Positions 8,841 to 17,477 of a DNA stretch of 64,000 nucleotides are shown here, piece by piece. Source of the stretch: SAR324 cluster bacterium (GTDB lineage: Bacteria > SAR324 > XYD2-FULL-50-16). Under the pieces are notes generated by a model. It ran no database searches. It had not been told where the DNA came from and saw only the letters and a list, made by a program, of their open reading frames with translations. The DNA is taken from contig JANQGX010000007.1 in NCBI GenBank assembly GCA_028282885.1, forward strand, positions 124,001 to 188,000. The letters run 5' to 3'. Position numbers and translations under genes: made by a program. How positions within the stretch are numbered: the stretch's first letter is position 1; every line of letters begins with the position of its first letter.

Positions 8841-9608
8841 TTAGAATTGGTCCTTGCGTCGCCTTAATGCAGCCATTCTTTCTGTACGCGACATAGACCG
8901 ATTCGGATCGATGGCATGAATCACACTTTCTTCATCGATTCGAAAAAACGGATTGATCTTTTTTTCGAGTTCAATGCTGGAAGGGGTTGTTCGCTCCCTT
9001 TTGTTCATTTTTTCAGAAACCTCGGATATATAAGCTTTCAAATCCTCATTATCAGGCTCTATCGAGATGGCAAATCTAAGATTGGCAGCCGTATATTCAT
9101 GTCCGAAGTAAACCAAGGTCGAATCCGGGAGAGACGAGAGCTTGTCCATGGCTTTCATCAAATCATCAGCCTGTCCCTCAAACAGCCTGCCGCATCCTCC
9201 CGAGAAGAGAGCATCGCCAACAAAAACGGACTCATCGATTAGAAAAGAGAGGCAGTAGTTGGTGTGCGCCGGAACACTTATCGCTCTGATCTTTGTATCT
9301 CCGAATTCAATCTCATCACCTTCGACTAGTTCAGTTCCCGGCGTGGCAATTCTTGATTCTCCTTTGGCTTTTAGAACAGTCATCTCGGGGAAAGCCGTCT
9401 TCAGTGCCGGAATATCGCCTGCATGATCATAATGGGAATGCGTTGCCAGCAAGTAGTCAAGCTTCCACCCTTTAGCTTCCAACAAATCCAGCACAGGTCC
9501 TGCATCTCCGCAATCCACCAGGGCTCTTTTCTCATCTTTTCCGGAAGTGATCAGGTAACTGAAGTTATCATCGAAGTAAGGAATAACCGTAACGTCAATC
9601 TTGTTCAT
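8841..9608 (-). CDS. gloB: Hydroxyacylglutathione hydrolase (glyoxalase II)
   Basis: Metallo-beta-lactamase-fold hydrolase that splits S-lactoylglutathione to lactate and glutathione, the second step of methylglyoxal detoxification. The dinuclear metal motif THSHYDHAGD is present. VGDALFSGGCGRLFEG supplies the bridging Asp, and YFGHEYTAANLRFA the last metal His and substrate-binding region. At 255 residues it has the usual GloB length, with the C-terminal domain (MNKRERTTPSSIELEKK). The ATG has GAGGA upstream. folK lies 33 bp upstream on the same strand. Presence implies a glutathione-type thiol. Confidence 0.94.
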   Translation of the reverse strand: MNKIDVTVIPYFDDNFSYLITSGKDEKRALVDCGDAGPVLDLLEAKGWKLDYLLATHSHYDHAGDIPALKTAFPEMTVLKAKGESRIATPGTELVEGDEIEFGDTKIRAISVPAHTNYCLSFLIDESVFVGDALFSGGCGRLFEGQADDLMKAMDKLSSLPDSTLVYFGHEYTAANLRFAISIEPDNEDLKAYISEVSEKMNKRERTTPSSIELEKKINPFFRIDEESVIHAIDPNRSMSRTERMAALRRRKDQF

Positions 9609-9640
9609 AGAATCCTCATTGGCTTTAATAATGGTTAATA

Positions 9641-10147
9641 CTAAGGCTGATAGAGTCTCAGCGGATATGTTCTATTTTTTCCGGGGATATTTTTCAACGA
9701 ATCGCACAACGAACTGCCTGATAAGGGGTTTCTCAAGTTCTGATCCAATTCAAGCAGTGGAATCAGGACAAAATCCCTGGCTTGCAAATCATAATGCGGA
9801 ATCGTCAAATCCGGCGATGACAAACATTGGTTTCCCATCAGGAGTATATCGATGTCAATGGTTCTGGATTGCCATTTAGCCCCGTTTCTCACCCGCCCCA
9901 GATCCTTTTCAAGTGAGGCGCAAAATTGCAAAAGATCATGAGGTTGTATTTCCGATACAAATCCGACGCAACAATTGTAGTAAAAAGGCTGGTGGGTTCC
10001 CAGATAGGGTGCTGTAAGGTAAACACTTGAGGTAACAAACTGTTTCGGGAAGACCTGCCTGATACCGTCCAGGCATTTTTTAATTGTTGTTTTTCTTGGT
10101 GGGAGATTATTGCCCAGAGAGAGATAGATCGAATTAACGTTCTTCAA
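9641..10147 (-). CDS. folK: 2-amino-4-hydroxy-6-hydroxymethyldihydropteridine pyrophosphokinase
   Basis: HPPK of folate biosynthesis; transfers pyrophosphate from ATP to 6-hydroxymethyl-dihydropterin. Seen are IYLSLGNNLPPR near the N-terminus, SRTIDIDILLMGNQ (the D-x-D Mg site) and LTIPHYDLQARDFVLIPLLEL. Length of 168 residues is normal. The start used is TTG, because no ATG precedes the conserved N-terminus. A GAGGAA sequence lies too far upstream to decide, so translation may begin a few codons earlier. It sits between a small membrane protein gene and gloB, with no other folate gene in view. Confidence 0.93.
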   Translation of the reverse strand: MKNVNSIYLSLGNNLPPRKTTIKKCLDGIRQVFPKQFVTSSVYLTAPYLGTHQPFYYNCCVGFVSEIQPHDLLQFCASLEKDLGRVRNGAKWQSRTIDIDILLMGNQCLSSPDLTIPHYDLQARDFVLIPLLELDQNLRNPLSGSSLCDSLKNIPGKNRTYPLRLYQP

Positions 10148-10202
10148 GGGTTGAAGTTCGATGTTTAAGATTTCCTCAGCAAAAATTCGATCACATTTCG
10201 GA

Positions 10203-10679
10203 TCAGAATTTCATCTGGAAATTGATCAGGTTTAACGGCTGCTTATTATTCTCCGTTTTCTTCCATTGCTGCCGACTCAGAGAAAAGGTCTCCTCTTGGG
10301 GTAGTGGCATGATAGCGATCTTCGTCCGACTTTCGTCGAAGGATACCCCTTTCATGGAAAGATATACGCCGGCTACGAGGCCTAAAAGACTTCCATATGT
10401 GGCACCTGTCAGAAACTGCAGGGACAGGTTGCCGGTTCCGTATCTTTCTTCTTCTTCCGTACTGTCGTCCAAAGTGGACCACCCCATCATTAACATGCCG
10501 CCGGTTAATGATCCCCAGAGAACATTGAAAAACACGTTCTCCATCGGTGGTTGCGGTTTATCTATGATAATCTCGGGTGCGGCATTATCTTCCGCTTGAG
10601 CAAAAAGTGCTGCTTCCTGGCTCACAATCAGCGCCAATGCTGCCAAACAAGCCATTAGTTTTTTTATTCTGGGCTTCAT
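10203..10679 (-). CDS. Small exported or membrane protein, unknown
   Basis: A 158-residue protein I do not recognise. It starts with a typical signal peptide (KKLMACLAALALIVSQEAALFAQA). Two hydrophobic, glycine-rich segments follow (VLWGSLTGGMLMMGW at about 54-68 and GATYGSLLGLVAGVYLSM at about 90-108) with GxxxG-type spacing and an acidic loop between (DDSTEEEERYG). The last 40 residues are polar. The pattern suggests a small inner-membrane hairpin or an outer-membrane-associated protein. It lies between a terminator-like hairpin and folK. The ribosome site is weak. Confidence 0.7.
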   Translation of the reverse strand: MKPRIKKLMACLAALALIVSQEAALFAQAEDNAAPEIIIDKPQPPMENVFFNVLWGSLTGGMLMMGWSTLDDSTEEEERYGTGNLSLQFLTGATYGSLLGLVAGVYLSMKGVSFDESRTKIAIMPLPQEETFSLSRQQWKKTENNKQPLNLINFQMKF

Positions 10680-10695
10680 AATCTTGATTAAAATG

Positions 10696-10728
10696 AATTA
10701 AAGGTCTCCTTTGTGAAGACCTTTAATT
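10696..10728 (-). terminator. Perfect hairpin, probable terminator after the IHF gene
   Basis: AATTAAAGGTCT at 10696-10707 and AGACCTTTAATT at 10717-10728 are perfect 12-bp arms around a 9-base loop. On the minus strand the right arm ends in a U-rich stretch, fitting a factor-independent terminator for the IHF gene, which ends 36 bp upstream. It could also act on transcripts from the other side. It stands 17 bp before the next minus-strand gene. Confidence 0.7.
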
Positions 10729-10763
10729 ATTCAACTCTTACAAGACGCTTAGCAAAGCTCAGA

Positions 10764-11057
10764 TTATTTGGCGAAGTCAGGGTTTAACTCCTTACGGAAT
10801 ACTTTTGAAGGGTAAAAGGTAACAACGGTTCTTTCTGAAATCTCATATGGAACTTTTGTCTTTGGATTTCGTCCAATGCGAGATCTCTTGTGACGGACTT
10901 TGAAATAACCAAATCCGGATATCATAACTTCTTCACCCGACTCCAGAGAATCCTTTATAATCTTCAGAATCGATTCCACCAGATTCTTGGCGGCTTTTCT
11001 GTCAAGTGTTATTTTGGTCATAACATCACGAATGATGTCTTCCTTTATCCTAGTCAT
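10764..11057 (-). CDS. ihfA: HU/IHF-family DNA-bending protein, IHF alpha-like
   Basis: A 97-residue nucleoid protein that bends DNA, acting in transcription and recombination. The sequence MTRIKEDIIRDVMTKI, SGFGYFKVRHK, then GRNPKTKVPYEI and RTVVTFYPSKVFRKELN is typical of IHF alpha, with the Pro-containing beta arm. A longer reading frame begins at 11096, but the ATG at 11057 has GGAG six bases upstream and gives the normal family length. It is monocistronic as far as visible, with a terminator-like hairpin downstream. In E. coli ihfA follows pheT; here it does not. Confidence 0.92.
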   Translation of the reverse strand: MTRIKEDIIRDVMTKITLDRKAAKNLVESILKIIKDSLESGEEVMISGFGYFKVRHKRSRIGRNPKTKVPYEISERTVVTFYPSKVFRKELNPDFAK

Positions 11058-11717
11058 AGTTCGCTCCAAATAATCTTTACTACTTCTAGTACTCAAAGCC
11101 TAGCAAGTTTCATTCCCGGACTGGCTTCAAGCGGTTTCGTAAAAAAGTATCAAAATCGACGTGTTTAATAAAAATCGTTAAAAAATATATAGTTAAGGAT
11201 ATAATTTTACTAAACTGAAATCAATGTAAAAATGCACTTTTGCTTTTCTCAACTATCTCAAAAAGCAGAGATTTTTTCCCGAGCCTTTACCGGGGATGTT
11301 CTGGGAACAGTATAACAAAAGAAAAATGCAACCGGCTATAACTATTTTCTTCTTTCTTAAACCAATGACGATCAAAGTAAGTAGGGTGAGTCTTTGAAAG
11401 CACAGGATTAATCTTGTAAATATCAGTTTCTTTTCTACCTGAGGTAGTCAGTCCGGTTATAATCAATCTCTTCTATCTATTGCCTGGTCAGGCTACTATT
11501 GGCATGATATTCGGATTATGCTATTGTTCAACCCATTAATGCAGAAGGATGAAGCAGGAAAATAACAAATGACAATATTTGACATCCACTGGCAAACCCC
11601 ACTGACGACGGTACAGTAAGCCATATAGAAGCTGCAAATCTGCGGGATCTCTTTAATATATATCATTTGACCGAAGTAAAAATCCTTTTCTGTACAATAA
11701 ACAAAGAAAACAGGACA
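11058..11717. other. Intergenic region, about 660 bp, AT-rich
   Basis: Divergent region between the IHF gene (minus) and the DsbD-alpha-like gene (plus). No gene supported. It contains long A/T runs at 11160-11230, likely promoter DNA for one or both neighbours, and two short palindromes: CTACCT-G-AGGTAG at 11435-11447 and GCCTG-GT-CAGGC at about 11482-11493. Either could be an operator or chance. A TTGACA at 11579-11584 has no matching -10. Confidence 0.5.
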
Positions 11718-12281
11718 ATGCAGGGGATGGGCTCGAAGGTTACCGACATTTTTAATTTGCGAAAAACACTCTTCTTCATTTTGATCTGGTTGTTTTCATC
11801 GAATGGTCTCCTTTTTGCCCAGACAAACTCACCTCTGTCACGTTTGGATATCAAAAACGGATCCCGGTTCCCGGAGCTCGAAATCTTTGTGGAAATCATA
11901 CCAAAGCAGGTCAAACCGGGCTCGAGATTCACATTGAAAATCTGGGGGCGCATTGGTAACGGATTTTATATTTACTCAATAGCTTCGCAAGGGGAATTCG
12001 GACCGGAGCCCACAGTCCTGGTTATTAACAGTCCTTATCTGAAAGCGGTTTCGGAGCTTTTGGAATCTGATCCGGTAATTGTGGATGATGAAGCATTTGG
12101 AGTTCCCCTCGAAGTTCACAAGAACGATTTCACGTTGCAACAGGACTTTGTTTTCAACACTCATCAGGCAAAAGGAAGTTTCAAAATCTCGGGAAGTATC
12201 CTCTACCAGATTTGTAATAAGAAGATCTGTTCATTTCCGATTAACAGGGATTTTGATGCCACTATTCAGATTACAGATTAA
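11718..12281 (+). CDS. Exported stand-alone DsbD N-terminal (DsbD-alpha)-like domain protein
   Basis: A secreted protein of about 187 residues. A signal peptide (RKTLFFILIWLFSSNGLLFA) is followed by one immunoglobulin-like beta domain resembling the periplasmic N-terminal domain of the thiol reductase DsbD: KPGSRFTLKIWGRI, GFYIYSI and, near the C-terminus, YQICNKKICSFP. The two Cys of CNKKIC correspond to the Cys pair that DsbD-alpha uses to pass electrons to partner proteins. The membrane and thioredoxin parts of DsbD are absent, so its electron source must be another protein. The ATG at 11718 with AGGA upstream is preferred to a TTG at 11667. It precedes mutM by 37 bp. Confidence 0.72.
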   Translation: MQGMGSKVTDIFNLRKTLFFILIWLFSSNGLLFAQTNSPLSRLDIKNGSRFPELEIFVEIIPKQVKPGSRFTLKIWGRIGNGFYIYSIASQGEFGPEPTVLVINSPYLKAVSELLESDPVIVDDEAFGVPLEVHKNDFTLQQDFVFNTHQAKGSFKISGSILYQICNKKICSFPINRDFDATIQITD

Positions 12282-12318
12282 AAACTTAATAAAAATCCGA
12301 TCCCATACTAGGTGAAAA

Positions 12319-13134
12319 ATGCCTGAATTACCCGAAGTCGAAACGATTGTCAGAGACCTGAGAAAAGAGATTACAGGAAAGAAAATCACCAATATAGAGA
12401 TCAGAAGATCATCGATCATTCAGAATCCTTCAATGGATTTTTGCGATTCGGTTTTGAATAAACGCATCAAAACCATTGACAGGACCGGCAAATATTTGGT
12501 TTTCGAACTGACCGGAGGTTTATACCTACTAGCACACTTGAGAATGACCGGCAAATTTATCGTAGAATCTCTCCCGGTGAGTGATCATGTTCATAACCGG
12601 GTCATCTTTCACCTGGATGGAGATCAAGCATTAATATATAGTGATGTCAGATGTTTTGGAACAATTGAAAAAACAAATCGTTCAGGGTTGACCCGAAAAT
12701 TGAAGCATCTGGGCTGGGACCCCTGGGATAAAGAACTAACTCCGGAAAAGCTGAGAAAACGTCTAAGCAATCGATCAGTTGCAATCAAATCAGTACTGCT
12801 GGATCAGCATTGTATTGCGGGATTAGGGAATATCTATGCTTCGGAAATTCTTTTTGACGCCCGGATAAGCCCTTTTAAAAAAAGTAATAGTCTTTCCTTA
12901 AAAAAATTGGCCGTGCTTATTCATTCAACCCGAAAAATCCTGGAGAAAGCCCTGGAAAACAACGGAACGTCTATTTCCGACTATCGCAGGGTCGACGACA
13001 AACAGGGATCCTTCCAAAACATGCTTAAAGTTTACGGTAAAAAAGATAGCCCATGTCCTGTCTGTTCAAAACCAATACTGGGTAAAAGACTAAACCAGAG
13101 AAGTACTTTTTACTGTTCGAAATGCCAGAAATGA
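12319..13134 (+). CDS. mutM: Formamidopyrimidine-DNA glycosylase
   Basis: Base-excision repair enzyme removing 8-oxoguanine and FaPy lesions, with AP-lyase activity. It starts MPELPEVETIV, whose Pro after Met is the catalytic nucleophile and whose Glu is the general acid. LRMTGKF, GLGNIYASEILF (helix-two-turn-helix) and a C-terminal zinc finger CPVC...CSKC complete the family. At 271 residues it has normal length. Translation is coupled to the next gene through an ATGA overlap at 13131-13134. Confidence 0.97.
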   Translation: MPELPEVETIVRDLRKEITGKKITNIEIRRSSIIQNPSMDFCDSVLNKRIKTIDRTGKYLVFELTGGLYLLAHLRMTGKFIVESLPVSDHVHNRVIFHLDGDQALIYSDVRCFGTIEKTNRSGLTRKLKHLGWDPWDKELTPEKLRKRLSNRSVAIKSVLLDQHCIAGLGNIYASEILFDARISPFKKSNSLSLKKLAVLIHSTRKILEKALENNGTSISDYRRVDDKQGSFQNMLKVYGKKDSPCPVCSKPILGKRLNQRSTFYCSKCQK

Positions 13135-14267
13135 ATAAACTATTAAAAACCCTATTTATCTTAATCGTTTGCTTTCAACTGACAGAAGCCTACGGCAGGT
13201 CACTTTTTGAAATCAATACAGGGGATTCTGACAGTGCTTCCTGGCAGTTCACCCTGAGCCTGTCCAAATATTGGAAAATGAAGTACCAGGATAAATCGAA
13301 CTATTTCGCTCCGAGGTACGAGAAGAGTTTTTATCAACGCTTTGTCAATTTGGATCGTAGTGACTGCAAACTGATTATAGCCCCGCTAAACTCACTGACA
13401 GAACTCCCCATCACAGATCTGGATATCAAAATTGCAGCCGTCCTCTGGAAAGTGTATCTGGCGCCGGTGGATCTACAGGGGGAAAACAGAAAGCTTAGCC
13501 TGGAGTCTTCGGCGACTTGGTATCTTCCGGAACAATCATTAATCATGCCTCACTACCTGGAACAGCTTCGCCACCTTGCGAACGATCCCCTGGCAATAAT
13601 GGACCCGGATAGCAAGCGTTTTGTGCAGACAGTCGATTGGTTGTACTACAATGCCGAAACCTATGATTTTCAAGACAACTCAGTCACGGATACTGTTTAC
13701 CTGACTGAGAACGATTTGCTACAGCCGGGCTTACCGATGTTGACAGATATAACTTCAGACAGCACCGGCGATTCAACGACGGACGCCATCGATAATATAT
13801 ATGAAGAAGAACCTACAGAGGTTTCACCATATATCGAAACCTACAGATATATCGAGACAATTGACAGATTGAATCTTTTCAGTTCTGTTTTTAAGTTGAA
13901 CGAAGGTATTGTGTTTTTCGAAATGATCGGTCCTGTTAGCAACTTGATGGATCATTTGGGCGAACAACATAAACTATTAAGTTTGGATAGCTCCTTCGTT
14001 CAGCAACTCCTCAGATATAACAGGTACTTGGAACAGTTTGATTTTTCAAGACGAAATATCAAGACGGTCAGTGTTACCTTTGCTCTCTTTGTTCATGGAA
14101 CTGAAGATCCTGAGTTTGTCAAAGAACTTGTAGAACTTCTTGATCAGCTTCCCAGAACCTATTTTCCGAGGGACTTCATCATAACAAATCTCTCTTTGAA
14201 GGAAACCAAGGAGATATCACCTCTGTTTTTGCATGAAGGCAGTATCGACTATTTCAATCTTGATTAG
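13131..14267 (+). CDS. Exported protein of unknown function, coupled to mutM
   Basis: A 378-residue protein I cannot assign. It has a signal peptide (LLKTLFILIVCFQLTEAYG). A mixed alpha/beta region follows, and the early part (DCKLIIAPLNSL) faintly recalls periplasmic solute-binding folds, which is only a suggestion. A Thr/Asp/Glu-rich linker lies near residues 190-235, and a well-folded C-terminal part reaches FFEMIGPVSNLMDHLG and DQLPRTYFPRDFIITN. The ATG overlaps the mutM stop (ATGA), so the two are translated together. A further ATG at 13122 lies inside mutM. Downstream, after 317 bp, comes the secretin gene. Confidence 0.7.
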   Translation: MNKLLKTLFILIVCFQLTEAYGRSLFEINTGDSDSASWQFTLSLSKYWKMKYQDKSNYFAPRYEKSFYQRFVNLDRSDCKLIIAPLNSLTELPITDLDIKIAAVLWKVYLAPVDLQGENRKLSLESSATWYLPEQSLIMPHYLEQLRHLANDPLAIMDPDSKRFVQTVDWLYYNAETYDFQDNSVTDTVYLTENDLLQPGLPMLTDITSDSTGDSTTDAIDNIYEEEPTEVSPYIETYRYIETIDRLNLFSSVFKLNEGIVFFEMIGPVSNLMDHLGEQHKLLSLDSSFVQQLLRYNRYLEQFDFSRRNIKTVSVTFALFVHGTEDPEFVKELVELLDQLPRTYFPRDFIITNLSLKETKEISPLFLHEGSIDYFNLD

Positions 14268-14584
14268 CTTTTTTTGGTCGGTTATTGAAATCAGTTGCTA
14301 ACAGTTAACACCCCGGTCTCTATACAATCCCGTCATCAGGTCAACTCAGACTGATTTGCACTTGAAAGGAACTTCAAAACTCAAAAAGATTTGCCAGAAT
14401 GATCCATTTTTTTCAACAATCGTGTTCTACAACAAATCAACTATAGAGCAATCAGCAAATAATACCTGTTAAATTGGAATGTTTACCGTATTTAGGCAGG
14501 TTTATTGAATGTGGTCAAAATTGACAACGAACGATTTGAACTGAAAACAAAGCTCGACTACCAACAAGTCTTTAGAAACCTATC
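14268..14584 (+). other. Intergenic region, 317 bp, with a possible leader frame
   Basis: Mostly featureless and AT-rich. At 14511-14588 a 25-codon frame starts with GTG (VVKIDNERFEL at its start), preceded by AGGCAGG, and its TGA overlaps the GTG start of the secretin gene (GTGA). The secretin start itself lacks a good Shine-Dalgarno sequence, so this could be a coupling leader. Being so short, it could equally be chance. TTGACA at 14521-14526 has no -10 partner. Confidence 0.3.
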
Positions 14585-16711
14585 GTGAAAAAAAGAATAT
14601 CACTATATCTAGTAACGCTACTCCTGGGATTTTGTATCCCATTGACAGGTGTTTCTCAAACGAAAATGAAGTTGAATTTCAGCGACGTCGAAGTTCTGAG
14701 TATGATCAAACTCATGAGCAAGACGACCGGAAAGACCTTTGTTTTCAACAACGCCATCCTCAAGGGAAAAAGAATCACTCTCTTGACAAACCAATCCTTT
14801 ACACCTGAAGAAGCTTACCGGATATTTGAATCTGTTTTAAAAATCAACGGACTCTCCACTATTGAGGAAGGAAAAGTCACCAAGATAGTCACGGACAAAG
14901 AGGCAAAAACTTCCTCTGTTCCGGTTTACGATGAAAAGAGCACGATTAATCGGAGTTCCTACATCACCAGGGTGATTCCAGTACAGCACGGCCAGATTCG
15001 TACCATTCGATCAAACCTGGCACCGCTGATTTCCAAAGATGCAATTCTAATCGCCGTCCAGGATGCCAATGTTTTGATCTTAAAAGATACCAAGGAAAAT
15101 ACGGAACGCTTCGCCGAAATTGTTAAACTGATTGACAGTGAGGAAAAAGAACTCTCGACTTTCAATCTTGAGCTGGTACCCCTGGAGAATGCAGATGCAA
15201 CAGAGACCGCAGCCCTTCTGCAAAAGATTTTTACAACCAAAACAAAAAAGGGAGAAGATCCTAACGAAAGGATCAGACTATTTGCCGACAAGCGGATCAA
15301 TAATATCATAATTGTCGGTCCGCCCCTGACATTGAGAAAGATCAAGGAAATTATTCACGAACTCGACAAGAAAATTGAAAAGGATGAAGGAAACATCCGT
15401 GTCTTTCCTTTGAAAAGCGCTAGTGCAAAAACGGTTGGGGAAGTTCTGCAAAAAATAGCCAATACCTTTAAACCGGAAAAAAACCAGAAATCACCGACAA
15501 CGACCAAGATTACCATCATACCGGATATCCCTTCCAATAGCCTGGTGATTTTCGCTGATAAATCCGCCTTTCCCACCCTGGAAAACGTCATTAATAAACT
15601 GGATATAGAACGCGCTCAGGTCTTTATTCAGGCCATCATTATGGAAGTCACGCTCGATAAAAGCCTTGATTTGGGCGTGGAATGGCAAGCCAGTGATGTG
15701 CAAACAAGCGGAGACAGAGATACCCTGGTGACAATCGGTGGTGTTGGATCCACAGGTACGCCGAAAAGCCTTGAATCTGCGGCACAAAGCGGAGACTCCG
15801 CCGGAGCAGTATTGGGGATTATCGGTGGCACCATCACTTATGGCGGAACTCAATATGCTTCCATGAACGCCTTTGTAAAAGCTTCCCAGAGAGATTCCGA
15901 AATCGATATTCTATCCAACCCCCAAATCCTGACACTGAACAATGAAGAAGCTGAAATCAAAGTCGGCTCAATTATCCCGACCATTGGGAGCACCAAGACT
16001 GATGTGAACGGCAACACCACCACGACAATCGATTACAAGGAAGTGGGAGTTTCACTCAAAATAACGCCTCAAATCAATATCGATAACACAATTGAGCTAC
16101 AAATCGATGAAACAACCAGTCATATTATCACGGGAAAAACAGATGCATTGTCAGACCAGGGAGCCATTACAACGCTGAATCGAAGTCTGAGAACAAAGGT
16201 GGTTGTTGAGGATGGTCAAACCATTGTTCTTGGGGGAATGATCAGCGATGATACTACCCTGAGTGAAATAAAAACGCCTTGTCTTGGCGATATCCCCATC
16301 ATTGGATGGCTGTTTAAGACCACTGGTTCTAACGTCCGTAAAACCAATCTCCTGGTTTTTATGACCCCAAGAGTCGTACGTAATGATGAGGATCTTGAAG
16401 CTGTCTCCAAAAAATCCAAATCTCAGTTCAGAAGTGCCAAGAAAGGACGATTCCGAATTGATGTATCCAAGGAATTTAACATGCCGGTTGTGATTGATGG
16501 AGAAGATGAGGGGGAAGGTGAAAGTGATCAACCAGCAGATGGATCACAGGAGCTCCAACCGGGTGATGCAATAAGCGGTGATGATGATACTGTCGCCACT
16601 CCAACGGATGATAACACCGAAACCCCACCTAGTACTCCGGAAACGATACCTGCAGAGACTGGAGGGAGCTCTCCCGAGGCTTCTCCGGACCAGGGTAGCA
16701 ATGGCGGATAA
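14585..16711 (+). CDS. gspD: Type II secretion system secretin (GspD)
   Basis: Outer-membrane channel of the type II secretion pathway, exporting folded proteins from the periplasm. It has a signal peptide, then an N0 domain (MKLNFSDVEVLSMIKLMS) and three N1-N3 repeats to about residue 340 (including IPVQHGQIRTIRSNLAPL, ERIRLFADKRINNIIIVG, FPLKSASAKTVGEVLQKI). The secretin barrel follows (ERAQVFIQAIIMEV, LSNPQILTLNNEEAEI, VGVSLKITPQI, VVEDGQTIVLGGMI, IPIIGWLFKTT). After the barrel comes a low-complexity acidic/Pro/Thr tail of about 75 residues. No other gsp gene or pilotin is beside it, so it is an orphan here. The start is GTG. Confidence 0.95.
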   Translation: MKKRISLYLVTLLLGFCIPLTGVSQTKMKLNFSDVEVLSMIKLMSKTTGKTFVFNNAILKGKRITLLTNQSFTPEEAYRIFESVLKINGLSTIEEGKVTKIVTDKEAKTSSVPVYDEKSTINRSSYITRVIPVQHGQIRTIRSNLAPLISKDAILIAVQDANVLILKDTKENTERFAEIVKLIDSEEKELSTFNLELVPLENADATETAALLQKIFTTKTKKGEDPNERIRLFADKRINNIIIVGPPLTLRKIKEIIHELDKKIEKDEGNIRVFPLKSASAKTVGEVLQKIANTFKPEKNQKSPTTTKITIIPDIPSNSLVIFADKSAFPTLENVINKLDIERAQVFIQAIIMEVTLDKSLDLGVEWQASDVQTSGDRDTLVTIGGVGSTGTPKSLESAAQSGDSAGAVLGIIGGTITYGGTQYASMNAFVKASQRDSEIDILSNPQILTLNNEEAEIKVGSIIPTIGSTKTDVNGNTTTTIDYKEVGVSLKITPQINIDNTIELQIDETTSHIITGKTDALSDQGAITTLNRSLRTKVVVEDGQTIVLGGMISDDTTLSEIKTPCLGDIPIIGWLFKTTGSNVRKTNLLVFMTPRVVRNDEDLEAVSKKSKSQFRSAKKGRFRIDVSKEFNMPVVIDGEDEGEGESDQPADGSQELQPGDAISGDDDTVATPTDDNTETPPSTPETIPAETGGSSPEASPDQGSNGG

Positions 16712-16724
16712 GTGGTAGGGCCCT

Positions 16725-17477
16725 ATGAAAGCCATGATATACGCAGCAGGCTATGGTACAAGGCTGCGTCCCCTCACAGAAAAGGTTCCAAAACCACTCA
16801 TCAAAGTCAGAAACAAACCCCTTCTGGATTGGATAATCCCCAGACTCAGACAGAGTGGTATTAAATCGGTTATCATTAACACCCATCATCTGCATGATAG
16901 GATTGCTGAACATCTCAACAAAACCGATTATGGAATTCCCATTGAAATCTCATATGAAAAGGAGATTCTTGGAACCGGTGGCGGTCTTCTGAAAACAAGG
17001 GATTTCTGGGGGACAGATGATTTTTATCTCTGCAATGCCGACATTCTCTGCTCTGCTTCGCTTAAGAACTTCTTCGAATTTCACAAAGAAAGTGGAAACC
17101 TGGTCTCACTGGGGACAAATCAGCGGGTTTCCGATTCTATGTTGTTGATTAACGAATCAGATAACCTGGTCGGCATTCAAAGAGAGGGGAAGAGGATGGT
17201 GTTCACCGAAGCCAGGGGGGAGATCAGACCGGTCGGCTTTTGCGGATTTCATGTGATCTCTCCAAAGACCTTCTCCGAGTTTTCTCAACCGATCTGCTTT
17301 TCAATTGTCGATGAATACCTGAAGCTGCTGGGCAAGGGGATCACCATATCAACCTGGTCCATCGGAGACGCGTACTGGGAGGATATCGGAACTCCTCAAA
17401 GCCTGGTTGAGGCTAATCGCAACTTCCCGGGATTTGACTACCCTCCTTCATATTCCACAAGCGAGAAGAAGGGATAG
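16725..17477 (+). CDS. Sugar-1-phosphate nucleotidyltransferase, MurU/GMP-like
   Basis: A 250-residue NDP-sugar pyrophosphorylase that activates a sugar-1-phosphate with NTP. The signature MKAMIYAAGYGTRLRPLTE with VPKPLIKVRNKPLLDW is complete, and LGTGGGLLKT and CNADILCS (metal Asp) follow. Size and lack of a left-handed beta-helix tail match MurU (N-acetylmuramate-1-phosphate uridylyltransferase) or small mannose-1-phosphate guanylyltransferases. The sequence alone does not choose between them. It follows gspD by 13 bp. Its last 40 bases overlap the 3' end of apt on the other strand. Confidence 0.88.
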   Translation: MKAMIYAAGYGTRLRPLTEKVPKPLIKVRNKPLLDWIIPRLRQSGIKSVIINTHHLHDRIAEHLNKTDYGIPIEISYEKEILGTGGGLLKTRDFWGTDDFYLCNADILCSASLKNFFEFHKESGNLVSLGTNQRVSDSMLLINESDNLVGIQREGKRMVFTEARGEIRPVGFCGFHVISPKTFSEFSQPICFSIVDEYLKLLGKGITISTWSIGDAYWEDIGTPQSLVEANRNFPGFDYPPSYSTSEKKG

